A stretch of 9,876 nucleotides of DNA from Nocardia sp. (GCA_013361595.1 JABFXT010000457.1:1-9876); one strand, 5' to 3'. Shown: positions 1 through 6,070, counted from the first letter of the stretch. A program made the numbers and translations. Notes: a model not told the origin generated them from the letters alone.

Positions 1-437
1 ATCGGGGATTCGGTGTACGCGGGTTCGATCGGCGGGCTCGGCCGCGACGCGGTGGTCCAGCTCGGTTCGGCCGAGGTGGACGGATCAGGGGTGGCCGACA
101 GGGTGACCCGCCGGGTGGTCTCGCCGGTGCCGGGCTCCGCGCCCGGGCCGGGGGAGGAGGTGACCGAGATCTGGTATTCGGGTGGAAGCGTGCGCCGGGG
201 TGGCGGTTCGGGGGCCATCCGCCAACTCGGTGACGGCGGGATCAGCACTTTCGCGATACTGCTGGAGGGCCGGCCGGTGTACTGGGCCGGTTCGGCGGCC
301 TGCGGCCCCGCGTGGATCGGCGGCGGTGGCACGTAGGTGTCCTCCTGGCCGATCCCGCACGCGCCGATGAGCACCAGCCCGAGGGAAACCGCCCCGGCGG
401 CCGCCAGCGGCCCGGCGACCTTCGTTTTGCTCTCCAT
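1..437 (-). CDS. Putative Pro/Ser/Thr-rich lipoprotein (3' end outside window)
   Basis: This reading frame stays open from an ATG at 437 to the left edge of the window, giving 145 visible residues with no stop. The start is supported by AGGAG eight bases upstream. The N-terminus reads as a lipoprotein signal: two lysines (K4, K6), a hydrophobic stretch (about residues 8-26), and the lipobox-like IGAC with Cys27 as the probable lipidation site. Glycine at -2 is tolerated but less common. The mature part is low complexity, rich in Pro, Ser, Thr and Ala (for example PPPP at 37-40), with no domain I recognise. It may be a disordered stalk or linker leading to a domain outside the window. It is divergent from the small membrane protein gene at 737. 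Lipoprotein nature is inferred from the signal alone; the function is unknown. Confidence 0.72.
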   Translation of the reverse strand, partial: MESKTKVAGPLAAAGAVSLGLVLIGACGIGQEDTYVPPPPIHAGPQAAEPAQYTGRPSSSIAKVLIPPSPSWRMAPEPPPRRTLPPEYQISVTSSPGPGAEPGTGETTRRVTLSATPDPSTSAEPSWTTASRPSPPIEPAYTESP

Positions 438-517
438 CGGTGACGCTCCTGTGATATGTCAGTGGCCCAACCTTAATTGAGCGTGCCCGGGAGAACTAGT
501 CCGCATCGGCGGATCAC

Positions 518-530
518 CCTGGTTACCAGG
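518..530. promoter_or_regulatory. 13-bp perfect palindrome in the divergent intergenic region
   Basis: CCTGGT-T-ACCAGG is a perfect inverted repeat around one central base. It lies 80 bp from the lipoprotein start and about 206 bp from the membrane protein start, so it could be an operator serving either gene. The rest of 438-736 holds AT-richer patches (around 471-479 and 565-580, the latter with the palindrome TGATATCA). I could not identify a convincing -35/-10 pair or an RNA gene in it. Confidence 0.35.
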
Positions 531-736
531 TGTAGAAAGGCGGCGGCGGGGTACGTATCAGGTATCGAATTGATATCAGCCGCGTGTCGTGGGCTTGTGT
601 CGCGTAACAATCTTCGGGTTGTGGTCGTAGCGTATGTTGCCGAAGTGACGCATGGGGCGCCGGAGTTCTCGGTGGCCGTGCACTGAAGTGGTAGGCGCGA
701 AACGATTTACGGATCGGCGCCATCGAGGAGTAGATG

Positions 737-1033
737 ATGGGAGACCAGACCACCACCGACCTGCCGGACGTGGCGGCGGAGGAGCCCGCCCCGGCGGCGG
801 CCCCGGAGTCGGCGGCGGATCCTGTATCGGGTGGTGCGGGTGCGACCGTGGGCAGAGTACTGGGCTGGCTGGTCTTCGCCGGTGGGCTGGGTGCCGCGGC
901 CTTCGGTATCGGCACCCTCCATGTGGTGATCAGTGTGATCGGTCTCATCCTGGCGTGTACCGCGGGGTTGACACTGCTCAAATTGCGGGCCGACGCGCCC
1001 GGTCCCGAGCCCGAGGCGGGTATAGCCGGCTGA
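737..1033 (+). CDS. Small two-helix membrane protein of unknown function
   Basis: This encodes 98 residues from the second of two adjacent ATGs (734 and 737). I chose 737 because GAGGAG at 725-730 then sits 6 bases upstream, against 3 for the first ATG; the alternative adds one Met. Residues 1-38 are acidic and rich in Ala and Pro. Two hydrophobic segments follow at about 41-60 and 62-82, separated by a short turn (T60-H62), and then a short acidic Pro-rich tail. The topology suggests a membrane hairpin with both ends on the same face, probably cytoplasmic since there is no signal peptide. I do not recognise a family. Such small Ala/Pro-tailed membrane proteins are common and poorly described in mycolic-acid actinomycetes. 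The stop codon lies inside a 6-bp GCCGGC hairpin (1025-1039). It shares its upstream region with the lipoprotein gene. Confidence 0.7.
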   Translation: MGDQTTTDLPDVAAEEPAPAAAPESAADPVSGGAGATVGRVLGWLVFAGGLGAAAFGIGTLHVVISVIGLILACTAGLTLLKLRADAPGPEPEAGIAG

Positions 1034-1115
1034 GCCGGCGCGCTTCCGCTTCTCGCTCGTAGCCTTTCGATCCGCGTGGTCGTGCCTTCTCGCGCGTAGT
1101 TCTGCGCACTGAGTG

Positions 1116-1144
1116 GGACACGTGTCCGATCACTTTTTCGGACA
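1116..1144. promoter_or_regulatory. Cluster of GGACA/TGTCC half-sites
   Basis: GGACACGTGTCC (1116-1127) is a perfect 12-bp palindrome. Its right half also pairs with a third half-site: TGTCCGA (1123-1129) is the inverse of TCGGACA (1138-1144) across 8 bases. Three half-sites in 29 bp look like a protein-binding site. The second pair could also form an RNA hairpin after the membrane protein gene. No regulator can be assigned. The rest of 1034-1210 shows nothing else I can support. Confidence 0.35.
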
Positions 1145-1210
1145 GCTGATCATCCGGGCGGTGCCGGTCGCGCGGGGGCCGCCGCGGAGCCTCTTCCCAG
1201 CGGTCGGTCG

Positions 1211-1240
1211 TTTGCCGGACTCCGGCATCGTCGGTACCTT
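1211..1240 (+). promoter_or_regulatory. Candidate promoter of the 32-residue peptide gene
   Basis: TTTGCC (1211-1216) and TACCTT (1235-1240) are separated by 18 bases and fit a loose -35 and a TAnnnT -10 element. Transcription would start near 1247, leaving about 30 bases of leader before the ATG at 1277. The match to consensus at -35 is weak; position and the palindrome in the spacer add support. Confidence 0.3.
1213..1227. promoter_or_regulatory. 15-bp palindrome inside the candidate promoter
   Basis: TGCCGGA-C-TCCGGCA is a perfect 7-1-7 inverted repeat lying between the proposed -35 and -10 elements. This is where a repressor would block RNA polymerase. The central spacer of one base is too short for an RNA hairpin with the full stem, so a DNA operator is the better reading. 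Confidence 0.4.
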
Positions 1241-1276
1241 GGCGCCGGTCGGGACGGATGAGAAAGAAGAGATGAA

Positions 1277-1375
1277 ATGATCGAAACCGGGTCCGCGGTC
1301 CTGAATCTGGCGAATGTCGTCACCTCCATCGCCGCCAATGTGACCTATCTGCTGCAGGCCTGGGGAGTTCTCTGA
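1277..1375 (+). CDS. 32-residue amphipathic peptide, unknown function
   Basis: This is a short ORF from ATG at 1277 to TGA at 1373-1375, with a purine-rich AAGAAGAG ribosome site about 5 bases upstream. An overlapping ATG at 1272 runs into a stop after two codons and is discarded. The peptide begins MIETGSAVLN and ends LLQAWGVL. It has one acidic residue (E3), no Lys, Arg or His, and no signal peptide. Polar residues E3, S6, N10, N13, S17, N21, Y24 and Q27 fall at 3-4 residue intervals, which forms one polar stripe along an alpha helix; the other face is Val, Leu, Ile, Ala and Trp. About four fifths of third codon positions are G or C, as in real genes here. It is followed by a strong hairpin, so it seems to be its own transcription unit, 188 bp upstream of mscR. 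Candidates are a PorA/PorH-like channel peptide, a membrane-active or type I toxin-like peptide, or a leader peptide. No homolog is known to me. Confidence 0.5.
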   Translation: MIETGSAVLNLANVVTSIAANVTYLLQAWGVL

Positions 1376-1386
1376 GTGTTTGCCGA

Positions 1387-1425
1387 CAGTGTGGCGGCGT
1401 GCCCCGCGGGTACGCCGCCACACTG
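1387..1425 (+). terminator. Strong hairpin after the peptide gene
   Basis: CAGTGTGGCGGCGT (1387-1400) pairs perfectly with ACGCCGCCACACTG (1412-1425), a 14-bp stem with an 11-base loop that itself contains CCCGCGGG. It begins 11 bases after the peptide stop. There is no following T-run, as is usual for actinobacterial intrinsic terminators. It would separate the peptide transcript from mscR. Between 1426 and 1512 I see only a small GTCCG-TTGC-CGGAC dyad (1440-1453). Confidence 0.65.
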
Positions 1426-1512
1426 CGTCCGGGCCACTCGTCCGTTGCCGGACCGCCGTCGCCGGCGCCTCGCCGGGTGTACGGGGCACTGCCCAGGTGT
1501 CCTCGGGACCGA

Positions 1513-1542
1513 TAACGTATGCGGCATCGCGCATTGCCGCAT
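1513..1542 (+). promoter_or_regulatory. Candidate mscR promoter with operator-like dyad
   Basis: TAACGT (1513-1518) fits a TAnnnT -10 element; no good -35 is visible. Directly after it lies ATGCGGCA-TCGCGCAT-TGCCGCAT (1519-1542), a perfect 8-bp inverted repeat with an 8-base spacer. The spacer ends in CGCAT, giving an additional half-site. A transcript starting near 1525 would begin inside the dyad, which suits a repressor operator. The dyad ends 9 bases before the ribosome site of mscR. Confidence 0.45.
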
Positions 1543-1563
1543 TACCGCCCGAGAGGAGATGCT

Positions 1564-2649
1564 GTGCCCCAGCAGGTTCGAGGTGTCATCGCCCGTAGTT
1601 CCGGTGCCCCGGTCGAATTGGTCCCGATCGTCATCCCCGATCCCGGGCCCCGGGACGTGGTGGTGAAGATCCAGGCGTGCGGGGTCTGCCACACCGATCT
1701 GACCTACCGCGAAGGCGGAATCAACGACGAGTTCCCCTTCCTGCTCGGGCACGAGGCCGCGGGTGTGGTGGAAACGGTGGGCTCGGCGGTCACCCATGTC
1801 GAGCCGGGCGATTTCGTGATCCTGAACTGGCGCGCGGTCTGTGGACAGTGCCGAGCGTGTAAACGCGGCCGCCCCTGGTACTGCTTCGATACCTTCAACG
1901 CCAGCGTGCCGATGACACTCGAGGACGGCACCGAACTCACCCCGGCGCTCGGTATCGGTGCCTTCGCCGACAAGACGCTCGTCCATGAGGGCCAGTGCAC
2001 CAAGGTCGACCCGGCGACCGATCCGGCGGTGGCCGGATTGCTCGGCTGCGGTGTGATGGCGGGCCTGGGTGCGGCGGTGAACACCGGAAATGTGGGTCGC
2101 GGGGATTCGGTGGCCGTGCTCGGCTGCGGGGGAGTCGGTGACGCCGCCATCGCCGGTGCCCGGCTGGCGGGCGCGGGCACCATCATCGCGGTGGACACCG
2201 ATGCCCGCAAACTCGATTGGGCCCGCGAGCTCGGCGCGACCCACACCGTCGACGCTTCCAATACCGACGCGGTCGCGGCCATCCAGGATCTCACCGACGG
2301 GTTCGGTGCCGATGTGGTGATCGACGCGGTCGGCCGCCCGGAGACCTGGAAACAGGCGTTCTACGCGCGCGACCTGGCCGGCACCGTGGTGCTGGTCGGG
2401 GTGCCGACCCCCGATATGACGCTGGAGATGCCACTGATCGACTTCTTCAGCCGGGGCGGGTCGCTGAAATCGTCCTGGTACGGAGACTGCCTGCCGGAAC
2501 GCGATTTCCCGATGCTGATCGATCTGTACCGGCAGGGCCGGTTGCCGCTGGACAAATTCGTCACCGAACGGATCGGCCTGGATGCGGTGGAACAGGCCTT
2601 CCACACCATGCACGGCGGGCAGGTCCTGCGTTCGGTGGTGGTCCTGTGA
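1564..2649 (+). CDS. mscR: S-(hydroxymethyl)mycothiol dehydrogenase (NAD, zinc)
   Basis: This cytosolic zinc alcohol dehydrogenase oxidises the adduct of formaldehyde and mycothiol to S-formylmycothiol with NAD, the mycothiol counterpart of the glutathione-dependent formaldehyde pathway. The GTG start at 1564 follows AGAGGAG by 6 bases and gives 361 residues, the length I recall for the family; an ATG at 1519 in the same frame has no ribosome site and adds 15 unrelated residues. Catalytic zinc ligands C42 (GVCHTD), H63-E64 (GHE) and C162 are present. So is the structural zinc set C93, C96, C99 and C107. The Rossmann motif GCGGVG is at 187-192, and D211 at the end of the second strand fits NAD rather than NADP. 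The sequence closely follows the M. tuberculosis Rv2259 protein as I remember it. The stop overlaps the start of the next hydrolase gene, as with Rv2259-Rv2260, so the pair is an operon. Confidence 0.95.
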   Translation: MPQQVRGVIARSSGAPVELVPIVIPDPGPRDVVVKIQACGVCHTDLTYREGGINDEFPFLLGHEAAGVVETVGSAVTHVEPGDFVILNWRAVCGQCRACKRGRPWYCFDTFNASVPMTLEDGTELTPALGIGAFADKTLVHEGQCTKVDPATDPAVAGLLGCGVMAGLGAAVNTGNVGRGDSVAVLGCGGVGDAAIAGARLAGAGTIIAVDTDARKLDWARELGATHTVDASNTDAVAAIQDLTDGFGADVVIDAVGRPETWKQAFYARDLAGTVVLVGVPTPDMTLEMPLIDFFSRGGSLKSSWYGDCLPERDFPMLIDLYRQGRLPLDKFVTERIGLDAVEQAFHTMHGGQVLRSVVVL

Positions 2650-3260
2650 CCGCGCGGGTCGAGCGGATCGTCACCGAGGGGCAGTTCTGTCTCGACGGCG
2701 GCTGCTGGGATGTGGCGAACAATATCTGGCTCGTCGGTGACGACAGCGAGGTGCTGATCATCGATGCCGCGCACGACGCCCAGCCGATCCTCGAGGCGGT
2801 GGCCGGGCGCCGGGTGACCGCCGTCGTCTGCACGCACGCGCACAACGATCACGTCACCGTGGCGCCCGTCCTGTCGGCGGCGACGGGCGCGCCGATCTTC
2901 CTGCACCCCGACGACGATGTGCTCTGGCAGCAGACCCATCCCGGGGTCGAGTACCGTCCGCTCGCCGACGGAGAGACCTTCCGGGTCGGCGGCGCGGAAC
3001 TGCGGATCCTGCACACGCCGGGGCATTCGCCGGGGTCGTGCTGCCTGTATTTCGCCGACGGCGGCGAGTTGTTCAGCGGAGATACCTTGTTCGAGGGCGG
3101 GCCCGGAGCGACCGGGCGTTCCTATTCGGACTACCCGACCATCCTCGCCTCCATCAACGAGCGATTGTTCGCGCTACCGGAACAGACCGTGGTACACACC
3201 GGACACGGACCCGATACCACCCTCGGCGCCGAGCGGGCCACAGTCCCCGAGCGGGCCTGA
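2646..3260 (+). CDS. Metallo-beta-lactamase-fold hydrolase paired with mscR
   Basis: This 204-residue protein starts at a GTG that overlaps the mscR stop (GTGA), so translation is probably coupled. It has the metal-binding set of the glyoxalase II-like branch: THAHNDH at 63-69, H127 within TPGHSPG, D146 within SGD, and H187 within HTGHG. Together these should bind two metal ions. It corresponds to Rv2260, next to mscR in mycobacteria. By context it may hydrolyse a mycothiol thioester such as S-formylmycothiol, or another mycothiol conjugate, as S-formylglutathione hydrolase does in glutathione users; this role is inferred, not shown. It has no signal peptide, so it should act in the cytosol. 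Confidence 0.88.
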   Translation: MTARVERIVTEGQFCLDGGCWDVANNIWLVGDDSEVLIIDAAHDAQPILEAVAGRRVTAVVCTHAHNDHVTVAPVLSAATGAPIFLHPDDDVLWQQTHPGVEYRPLADGETFRVGGAELRILHTPGHSPGSCCLYFADGGELFSGDTLFEGGPGATGRSYSDYPTILASINERLFALPEQTVVHTGHGPDTTLGAERATVPERA

Positions 3261-3279
3261 AACCGGAACTCGCGGTAGT

Positions 3280-3313
3280 GGAACGACGGCGCTCGCACAG
3301 GTGCCGCCGTTCC
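3280..3313. terminator. Likely bidirectional terminator between convergent genes
   Basis: GGAACGACGGC (3280-3290) pairs with GCCGCCGTTCC (3303-3313) over 11 positions with one A/C mismatch and a 12-base loop. It lies 19 bases after the stop of the plus-strand hydrolase and 36 bases before the end of the minus-strand hydrolase, so it can serve both. No T-run follows. Confidence 0.5.
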
Positions 3314-3349
3314 GGCCGCTGTCGTCGGGTGGGCGCGGAGCGGGCTCGA

Positions 3350-4168
3350 TCAACCGAGCGGTGGTGCGAGGTACTCCAGCGCGTAACCATCGCCGTCCCG
3401 GGTTACGCGGGCGATACCGGGGGAATCGAGATGCGCGCCGGCCACGAAGTGGTCTGGCCGGGTCAGCTGTTCGAGGAGGTCCGCTCGTGCGGCGCGGGCC
3501 CGGGGTCGATCGCCGTCGAGTTCCCAGGAGACGTTCGGCCGCTCGAATTGGAGTGTGGGTACGTGAACGGTATCGCCCCAGACCAGCAGGTGGCCGGTGC
3601 CGCTGCTGACGTCGTAGACGGTGTGACCGGGCGTGTGGCCCGGCGTGGGGACCGCGGTGAGCCAGTCGTTTATCGCGACCTTCTCCGACACGGGTACGAC
3701 CCGGTCGCGGATCGGCTCGAGCCGCCCGGTGAACACCGAGGTATCGCCCGCGCCGATCCATACCCGCTCGAGACCGGGAAAAGCCGCCGCACCACCTGGC
3801 GCGATCAGGCCACTCACGTGGTCTTCGTGATTGTGGGTGATGGCCACATCGCTGATCCGCGCGCGGTCGATTCCCGCTTCGTCGAGGGCGGTGTAGATCA
3901 ATCCCATCGTGGGGTCGTGCCAGGCGTCGGACGCTCCGGTGTCGACGAGCACCGACCGCGCGCCGTCGGTGATGTAGAAGGCGTTGACCGCCAGCCGTAA
4001 ATTACCGTCGACCAGCGGTACGGCGGCCGGCAGCGCATCGAGCGCGCAGCCGTCCTCGCCGCGGAGCCGTGTCGGTGGCATATCGCTGTACCCGTCTCGT
4101 AACGAGATCACCTGTAGAGCACCGAATTCGAATGTGGTGTGGTGGCGGCCACTCGAGACCAACCGCAT
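3350..4168 (-). CDS. Metallo-beta-lactamase-fold hydrolase, lactonase/parathion-hydrolase-like
   Basis: This encodes 272 residues from the ATG at 4168, which follows GGAGG by 6 bases; a longer frame from 4231 would run through the divergent promoter and is rejected. Metal ligands are THNHEDH (111-117), H182 in TPGHTPGH, D199 in WGDT and H246 in AGAH. The long N-terminal part before the first motif (about 110 residues) and the VDTGAS motif (75-80) fit the branch of quorum-quenching lactonases, methyl parathion hydrolase-like enzymes and related esterases. The natural substrate cannot be read from sequence. It shares 99 bp with the divergent XRE-cupin regulator, which probably controls it. Its family branch differs from that of the hydrolase at 2646, so the two are not recent duplicates. 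Confidence 0.85.
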   Translation of the reverse strand: MRLVSSGRHHTTFEFGALQVISLRDGYSDMPPTRLRGEDGCALDALPAAVPLVDGNLRLAVNAFYITDGARSVLVDTGASDAWHDPTMGLIYTALDEAGIDRARISDVAITHNHEDHVSGLIAPGGAAAFPGLERVWIGAGDTSVFTGRLEPIRDRVVPVSEKVAINDWLTAVPTPGHTPGHTVYDVSSGTGHLLVWGDTVHVPTLQFERPNVSWELDGDRPRARAARADLLEQLTRPDHFVAGAHLDSPGIARVTRDGDGYALEYLAPPLG

Positions 4169-4197
4169 GGGAACCTCCGTCGTGCTATGTCTCCGAT

Positions 4198-4241
4198 AGA
4201 AGACCTGATCTTCTTTAGGAGAAACATACACTGTGAACAGT
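4198..4241. promoter_or_regulatory. Divergent control region with two inverted repeats
   Basis: Two dyads lie between the hydrolase and the regulator. AGAAGA-CCTGA-TCTTCT (4198-4214) is a 6-5-6 repeat, and ACTGT-GA-ACAGT (4230-4241) is a 5-2-5 repeat. TACACT (4227-4232) fits a plus-strand -10 element, so the second dyad would cover the start of the regulator transcript and suit autorepression by a dimeric XRE protein. No clear minus-strand promoter could be read. Confidence 0.4.
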
Positions 4242-4267
4242 CAGGAACCCACCGATCGAGGAGCACG

Positions 4268-4876
4268 GTGATCGAGCTAGACGGAACCGGGACCGAGCCA
4301 CCGCACGGTGACGATCTGGCCGGCGCGTTCGGCGGCAATGTGCGGCGACGACGCGAGGCGGCGGGGCTGACGCTGGAGCAGCTGTCCACCCGATCGTCGG
4401 TCAGCCGGGCGATGCTGTCCAAGGTCGAACGCGGTGAGAAGAGCCCGACGATCGGCGTCGCCTCCCGGATCGCCCACGCGCTCGACGCATCGCTCTCGGA
4501 CCTGATCGGCGGGCCGAACGCGGCCGGGTCCGGAGTGGCCGTCACCATGCGCAAGAAGGACCGTCCCGTTTTCCGCGACCCGGAAACCGGTTTCGAACGG
4601 CATATGGTGTCGGCGGCCCCGGGCGTGGGAGGCGGCGAGATGGTCGTCCACTACCTGCCCGCGCAGGTCTCCACCGGGCTGCTGCCCGCGTATCCGCCGG
4701 GTACGGAGAAACAACTCGTGGTGCTCGCGGGCACGCTGACGGTCGCGATCGGCGGGATCAGCGAGATCCTGGACACCGGCGACTCCCTGTTCTTCCAGGC
4801 CGACGCCGACCACGGCTTCGCCAACCGGACCAACGCCCCCTGCGAATACCTCATGGTCATCTCGCGCCGAACCTGA
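4268..4876 (+). CDS. XRE-family regulator with C-terminal cupin domain
   Basis: This encodes 202 residues from GTG at 4268, with GAGGAG 4 bases upstream. An in-frame ATG at 4139 lies inside the divergent gene and has no ribosome site. Residues 22-80 are an XRE helix-turn-helix: VRRRREAAGLTLEQLS, then a recognition segment around SVSRAMLSKVERGEKSP and the closing LDASLSDLIGG. Residues 100-202 form a cupin beta barrel (HYLPAQVSTGLLP, then LAGTLTVAIG, GDSLFFQADADHGFAN and CEYLMVI), which in this family senses a small ligand. Such single-polypeptide XRE-cupin proteins usually control the neighbouring catabolic or transport gene and themselves. The adjacent divergent lactonase-like hydrolase is the likely target. 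The ligand is unknown. Confidence 0.88.
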   Translation: MIELDGTGTEPPHGDDLAGAFGGNVRRRREAAGLTLEQLSTRSSVSRAMLSKVERGEKSPTIGVASRIAHALDASLSDLIGGPNAAGSGVAVTMRKKDRPVFRDPETGFERHMVSAAPGVGGGEMVVHYLPAQVSTGLLPAYPPGTEKQLVVLAGTLTVAIGGISEILDTGDSLFFQADADHGFANRTNAPCEYLMVISRRT

Positions 4877-4930
4877 TCGGCGGCAGCCGCCCGAAGAGCA
4901 CGCCGGAGAAACGCCAGCGGTGACGCCGTA

Positions 4931-4960
4931 TCCGGTGACTACCGCGCGAGTGCCACCGGA
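4931..4960. terminator. Possible bidirectional terminator
   Basis: TCCGGTG (4931-4937) pairs with CACCGGA (4954-4960) across 16 bases, between the convergent ends of the XRE-cupin gene (4876) and the Ddn-like gene (4967). A shorter GGCGG-CAG-CCGCC hairpin at 4879-4891 follows the XRE stop directly. Neither has a T-run; either or both could end transcription. Confidence 0.35.
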
Positions 4961-4966
4961 ACCCGG

Positions 4967-5446
4967 TCAGGGAGTACGAGGCTCCAGTACGAAGATCGGG
5001 ATACGGCGTTCGGTCCACGACTGGTAGTTGTCGAAATCCGCGTACAGCTCGAGCAGTTTCGGCCACAGCCGATCACGTTCGGCATCGTCGGCGAGCCGGG
5101 CCCGCACCGGGATCCGGTCCTTGCCGATCTGCACGGTGGTGTCCGGCGCCGCGACGAGGTTGTAGTACCACTGCGGATTCTTCGGCAGCCCGCCCTGCGA
5201 GGCGACCACGACGATGTTCGCGTCGTCACGCAGGTAGAGCAGTGGCGCGGTGAACGGCTTACCCGATTTCCGGCCGATATGGTCGAGCAAAAGGGTGGGC
5301 ACCGGATTGCGCAGTCCGGCCCCGACCCGCCAGGTACCGCCGATCCGTCCCCCGGTCTTGCGATAGGCCCAGGTGTTGACCTTGGACATGTACTTGATGA
5401 CGGTCGGCACGAAGGACGAGTCGAGTTGTTTGGGACGATTGTTCAT
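4967..5446 (-). CDS. Deazaflavin (F420)-dependent nitroreductase/quinone reductase, Ddn family
   Basis: This 159-residue protein has the single split-barrel domain of the Ddn (Rv3547) family, which uses reduced coenzyme F420 to reduce quinones, enones or nitroaromatics, often at the membrane surface. It matches Ddn throughout as I remember it: MSKVNTWAYRK near the N-terminus, HIGRKSGKP (56-64), PLLYLRD, VVASQGG and KNPQWYYNL, then YQSWTERRIPI near the end. Positions matching the Ddn active-site set are Y71 (Ddn Y65), S83 (S78), Y135 (Y130), F138 (Y133) and Y141 (Y136), so one tyrosine is replaced by Phe. It is the last gene of the minus-strand operon, 27 bases after the TetR stop. That gap holds overlapping palindromes GAAGCTTC and CTTCGAAG and only a poorly spaced purine-rich ribosome site. 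Its native substrate is unknown. Confidence 0.88.
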   Translation of the reverse strand: MNNRPKQLDSSFVPTVIKYMSKVNTWAYRKTGGRIGGTWRVGAGLRNPVPTLLLDHIGRKSGKPFTAPLLYLRDDANIVVVASQGGLPKNPQWYYNLVAAPDTTVQIGKDRIPVRARLADDAERDRLWPKLLELYADFDNYQSWTERRIPIFVLEPRTP

Positions 5447-5473
5447 ACTTCTTCGAAGCTTCTTTCCCGGTGC

Positions 5474-6052
5474 TCAGCGCAGGATCAACAGCGCGGATTT
5501 CTCGATGAGGTCGGCGATATCGGCGTAGGACGCGTAACCCATACCGGCCCGGACCAGTGCACCCGCGTAGACCAGTTCCAGCGAGACCACCACCTCCGGA
5601 TCCGGATCGGGACCCAGCGCCCGCTCGATCCGGGTCCGGATCTCCAGGCCGATCCGGGCGCGCAGATGGGCCACGTCGGGGTCGCGGCCGAGCATGGCGC
5701 TGGTGACGGCGCCGGAAACCTCTTGGTCGTCGGCGACCAGCATCGCGATCGCCCGCAGCTCGGCCACCACCCGGATGATGGGGTCCGGATCCTCGCTGAC
5801 CGGTGAATCCGCCGCCACCAGCCGCCGCCAGAAGATCTCGGCGACCAGATGTTCCTTGGACGAGAAGTAGGTGTAGGCGGTGGCGGTCCCGACCCCGGCC
5901 GCGGCGGCGACCATCCGGATGGTCATCCCCGCGAACCCCTCGCGGGTCAGCACCTCCACCGCGGCCTTCGTCAGTTTGTCGACCGTATCGGCCTGTTTCG
6001 CGGACAGGCGTCGACGGGTCGCTTCGACGACGAGAGGTTCACCTTCGGACAT
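5474..6052 (-). CDS. TetR-family transcriptional regulator
   Basis: This 192-residue repressor has its N-terminal helix-turn-helix at about residues 24-70 (AAVEVLTREGFAGMTIRMVA, then AAAGVGTATAYTYFSSKEHL). The typical YxYFxSKEHL end of the recognition helix is clear. Residues 80-192 are the helical ligand-binding and dimer domain, which is not diagnostic. The ATG at 6052 lies 18 bases after the stop of the FAD dehydrogenase gene, and no Shine-Dalgarno sequence is visible. A -10-like TACATT ends 7 bases before the ATG, so a leaderless transcript is possible. Being inside the oxidoreductase operon, it most likely controls that operon in response to its substrate or an acyl or ketone intermediate; this is inferred from position only. 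Confidence 0.9.
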   Translation of the reverse strand: MSEGEPLVVEATRRRLSAKQADTVDKLTKAAVEVLTREGFAGMTIRMVAAAAGVGTATAYTYFSSKEHLVAEIFWRRLVAADSPVSEDPDPIIRVVAELRAIAMLVADDQEVSGAVTSAMLGRDPDVAHLRARIGLEIRTRIERALGPDPDPEVVVSLELVYAGALVRAGMGYASYADIADLIEKSALLILR

Positions 6053-6059
6053 GTGTCTG

Positions 6060-6065
6060 AATGTA
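6060..6065 (-). promoter_or_regulatory. Possible leaderless promoter -10 for the TetR gene
   Basis: TACATT on the minus strand (TAnnnT) ends 7 bases before the TetR ATG, the spacing expected when the start codon is the first transcribed base. The only -35 candidate is TTGCGG with a long 19-base spacer, so this is tentative. It would let tetR and the Ddn-like gene be expressed apart from the operon. Confidence 0.35.
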
Positions 6066-6070
6066 CCGTT

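Noticed and set aside
1277..1375. Small peptide as a mycofactocin (MftA) precursor or other RiPP precursor
   Set aside because: It lacks the Cys-containing, Val-Tyr-ended C-terminus of MftA, and no radical SAM or maturation gene is nearby. It could still be something else.
1519..1563. Upstream ATG extension of mscR
   Set aside because: It has no ribosome site, overlaps the operator-like dyad, and adds 15 residues not seen in the family as I know it.
1345..2613. 422-codon open frame on the minus strand
   Set aside because: It is antisense to mscR; its translation is rich in Arg, His, Gly and Asp with no recognisable domain.
3038..4000. 320-codon open frame on the plus strand
   Set aside because: It crosses the end of one hydrolase gene, the terminator and the antisense of the other, so it is composition noise.
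3350..4168. Second metallo-beta-lactamase gene as a duplicate of the first
   Set aside because: The motif context, length (272 against 204) and N-terminal part differ; they belong to separate branches of the superfamily.
5447..5473. Overlapping palindromes GAAGCTTC/CTTCGAAG as the TetR operator
   Set aside because: They lie within a 27-bp gap inside the operon after the TetR gene, where a promoter is unlikely. The short AT-rich symmetry may simply be the purine-rich ribosome site region.
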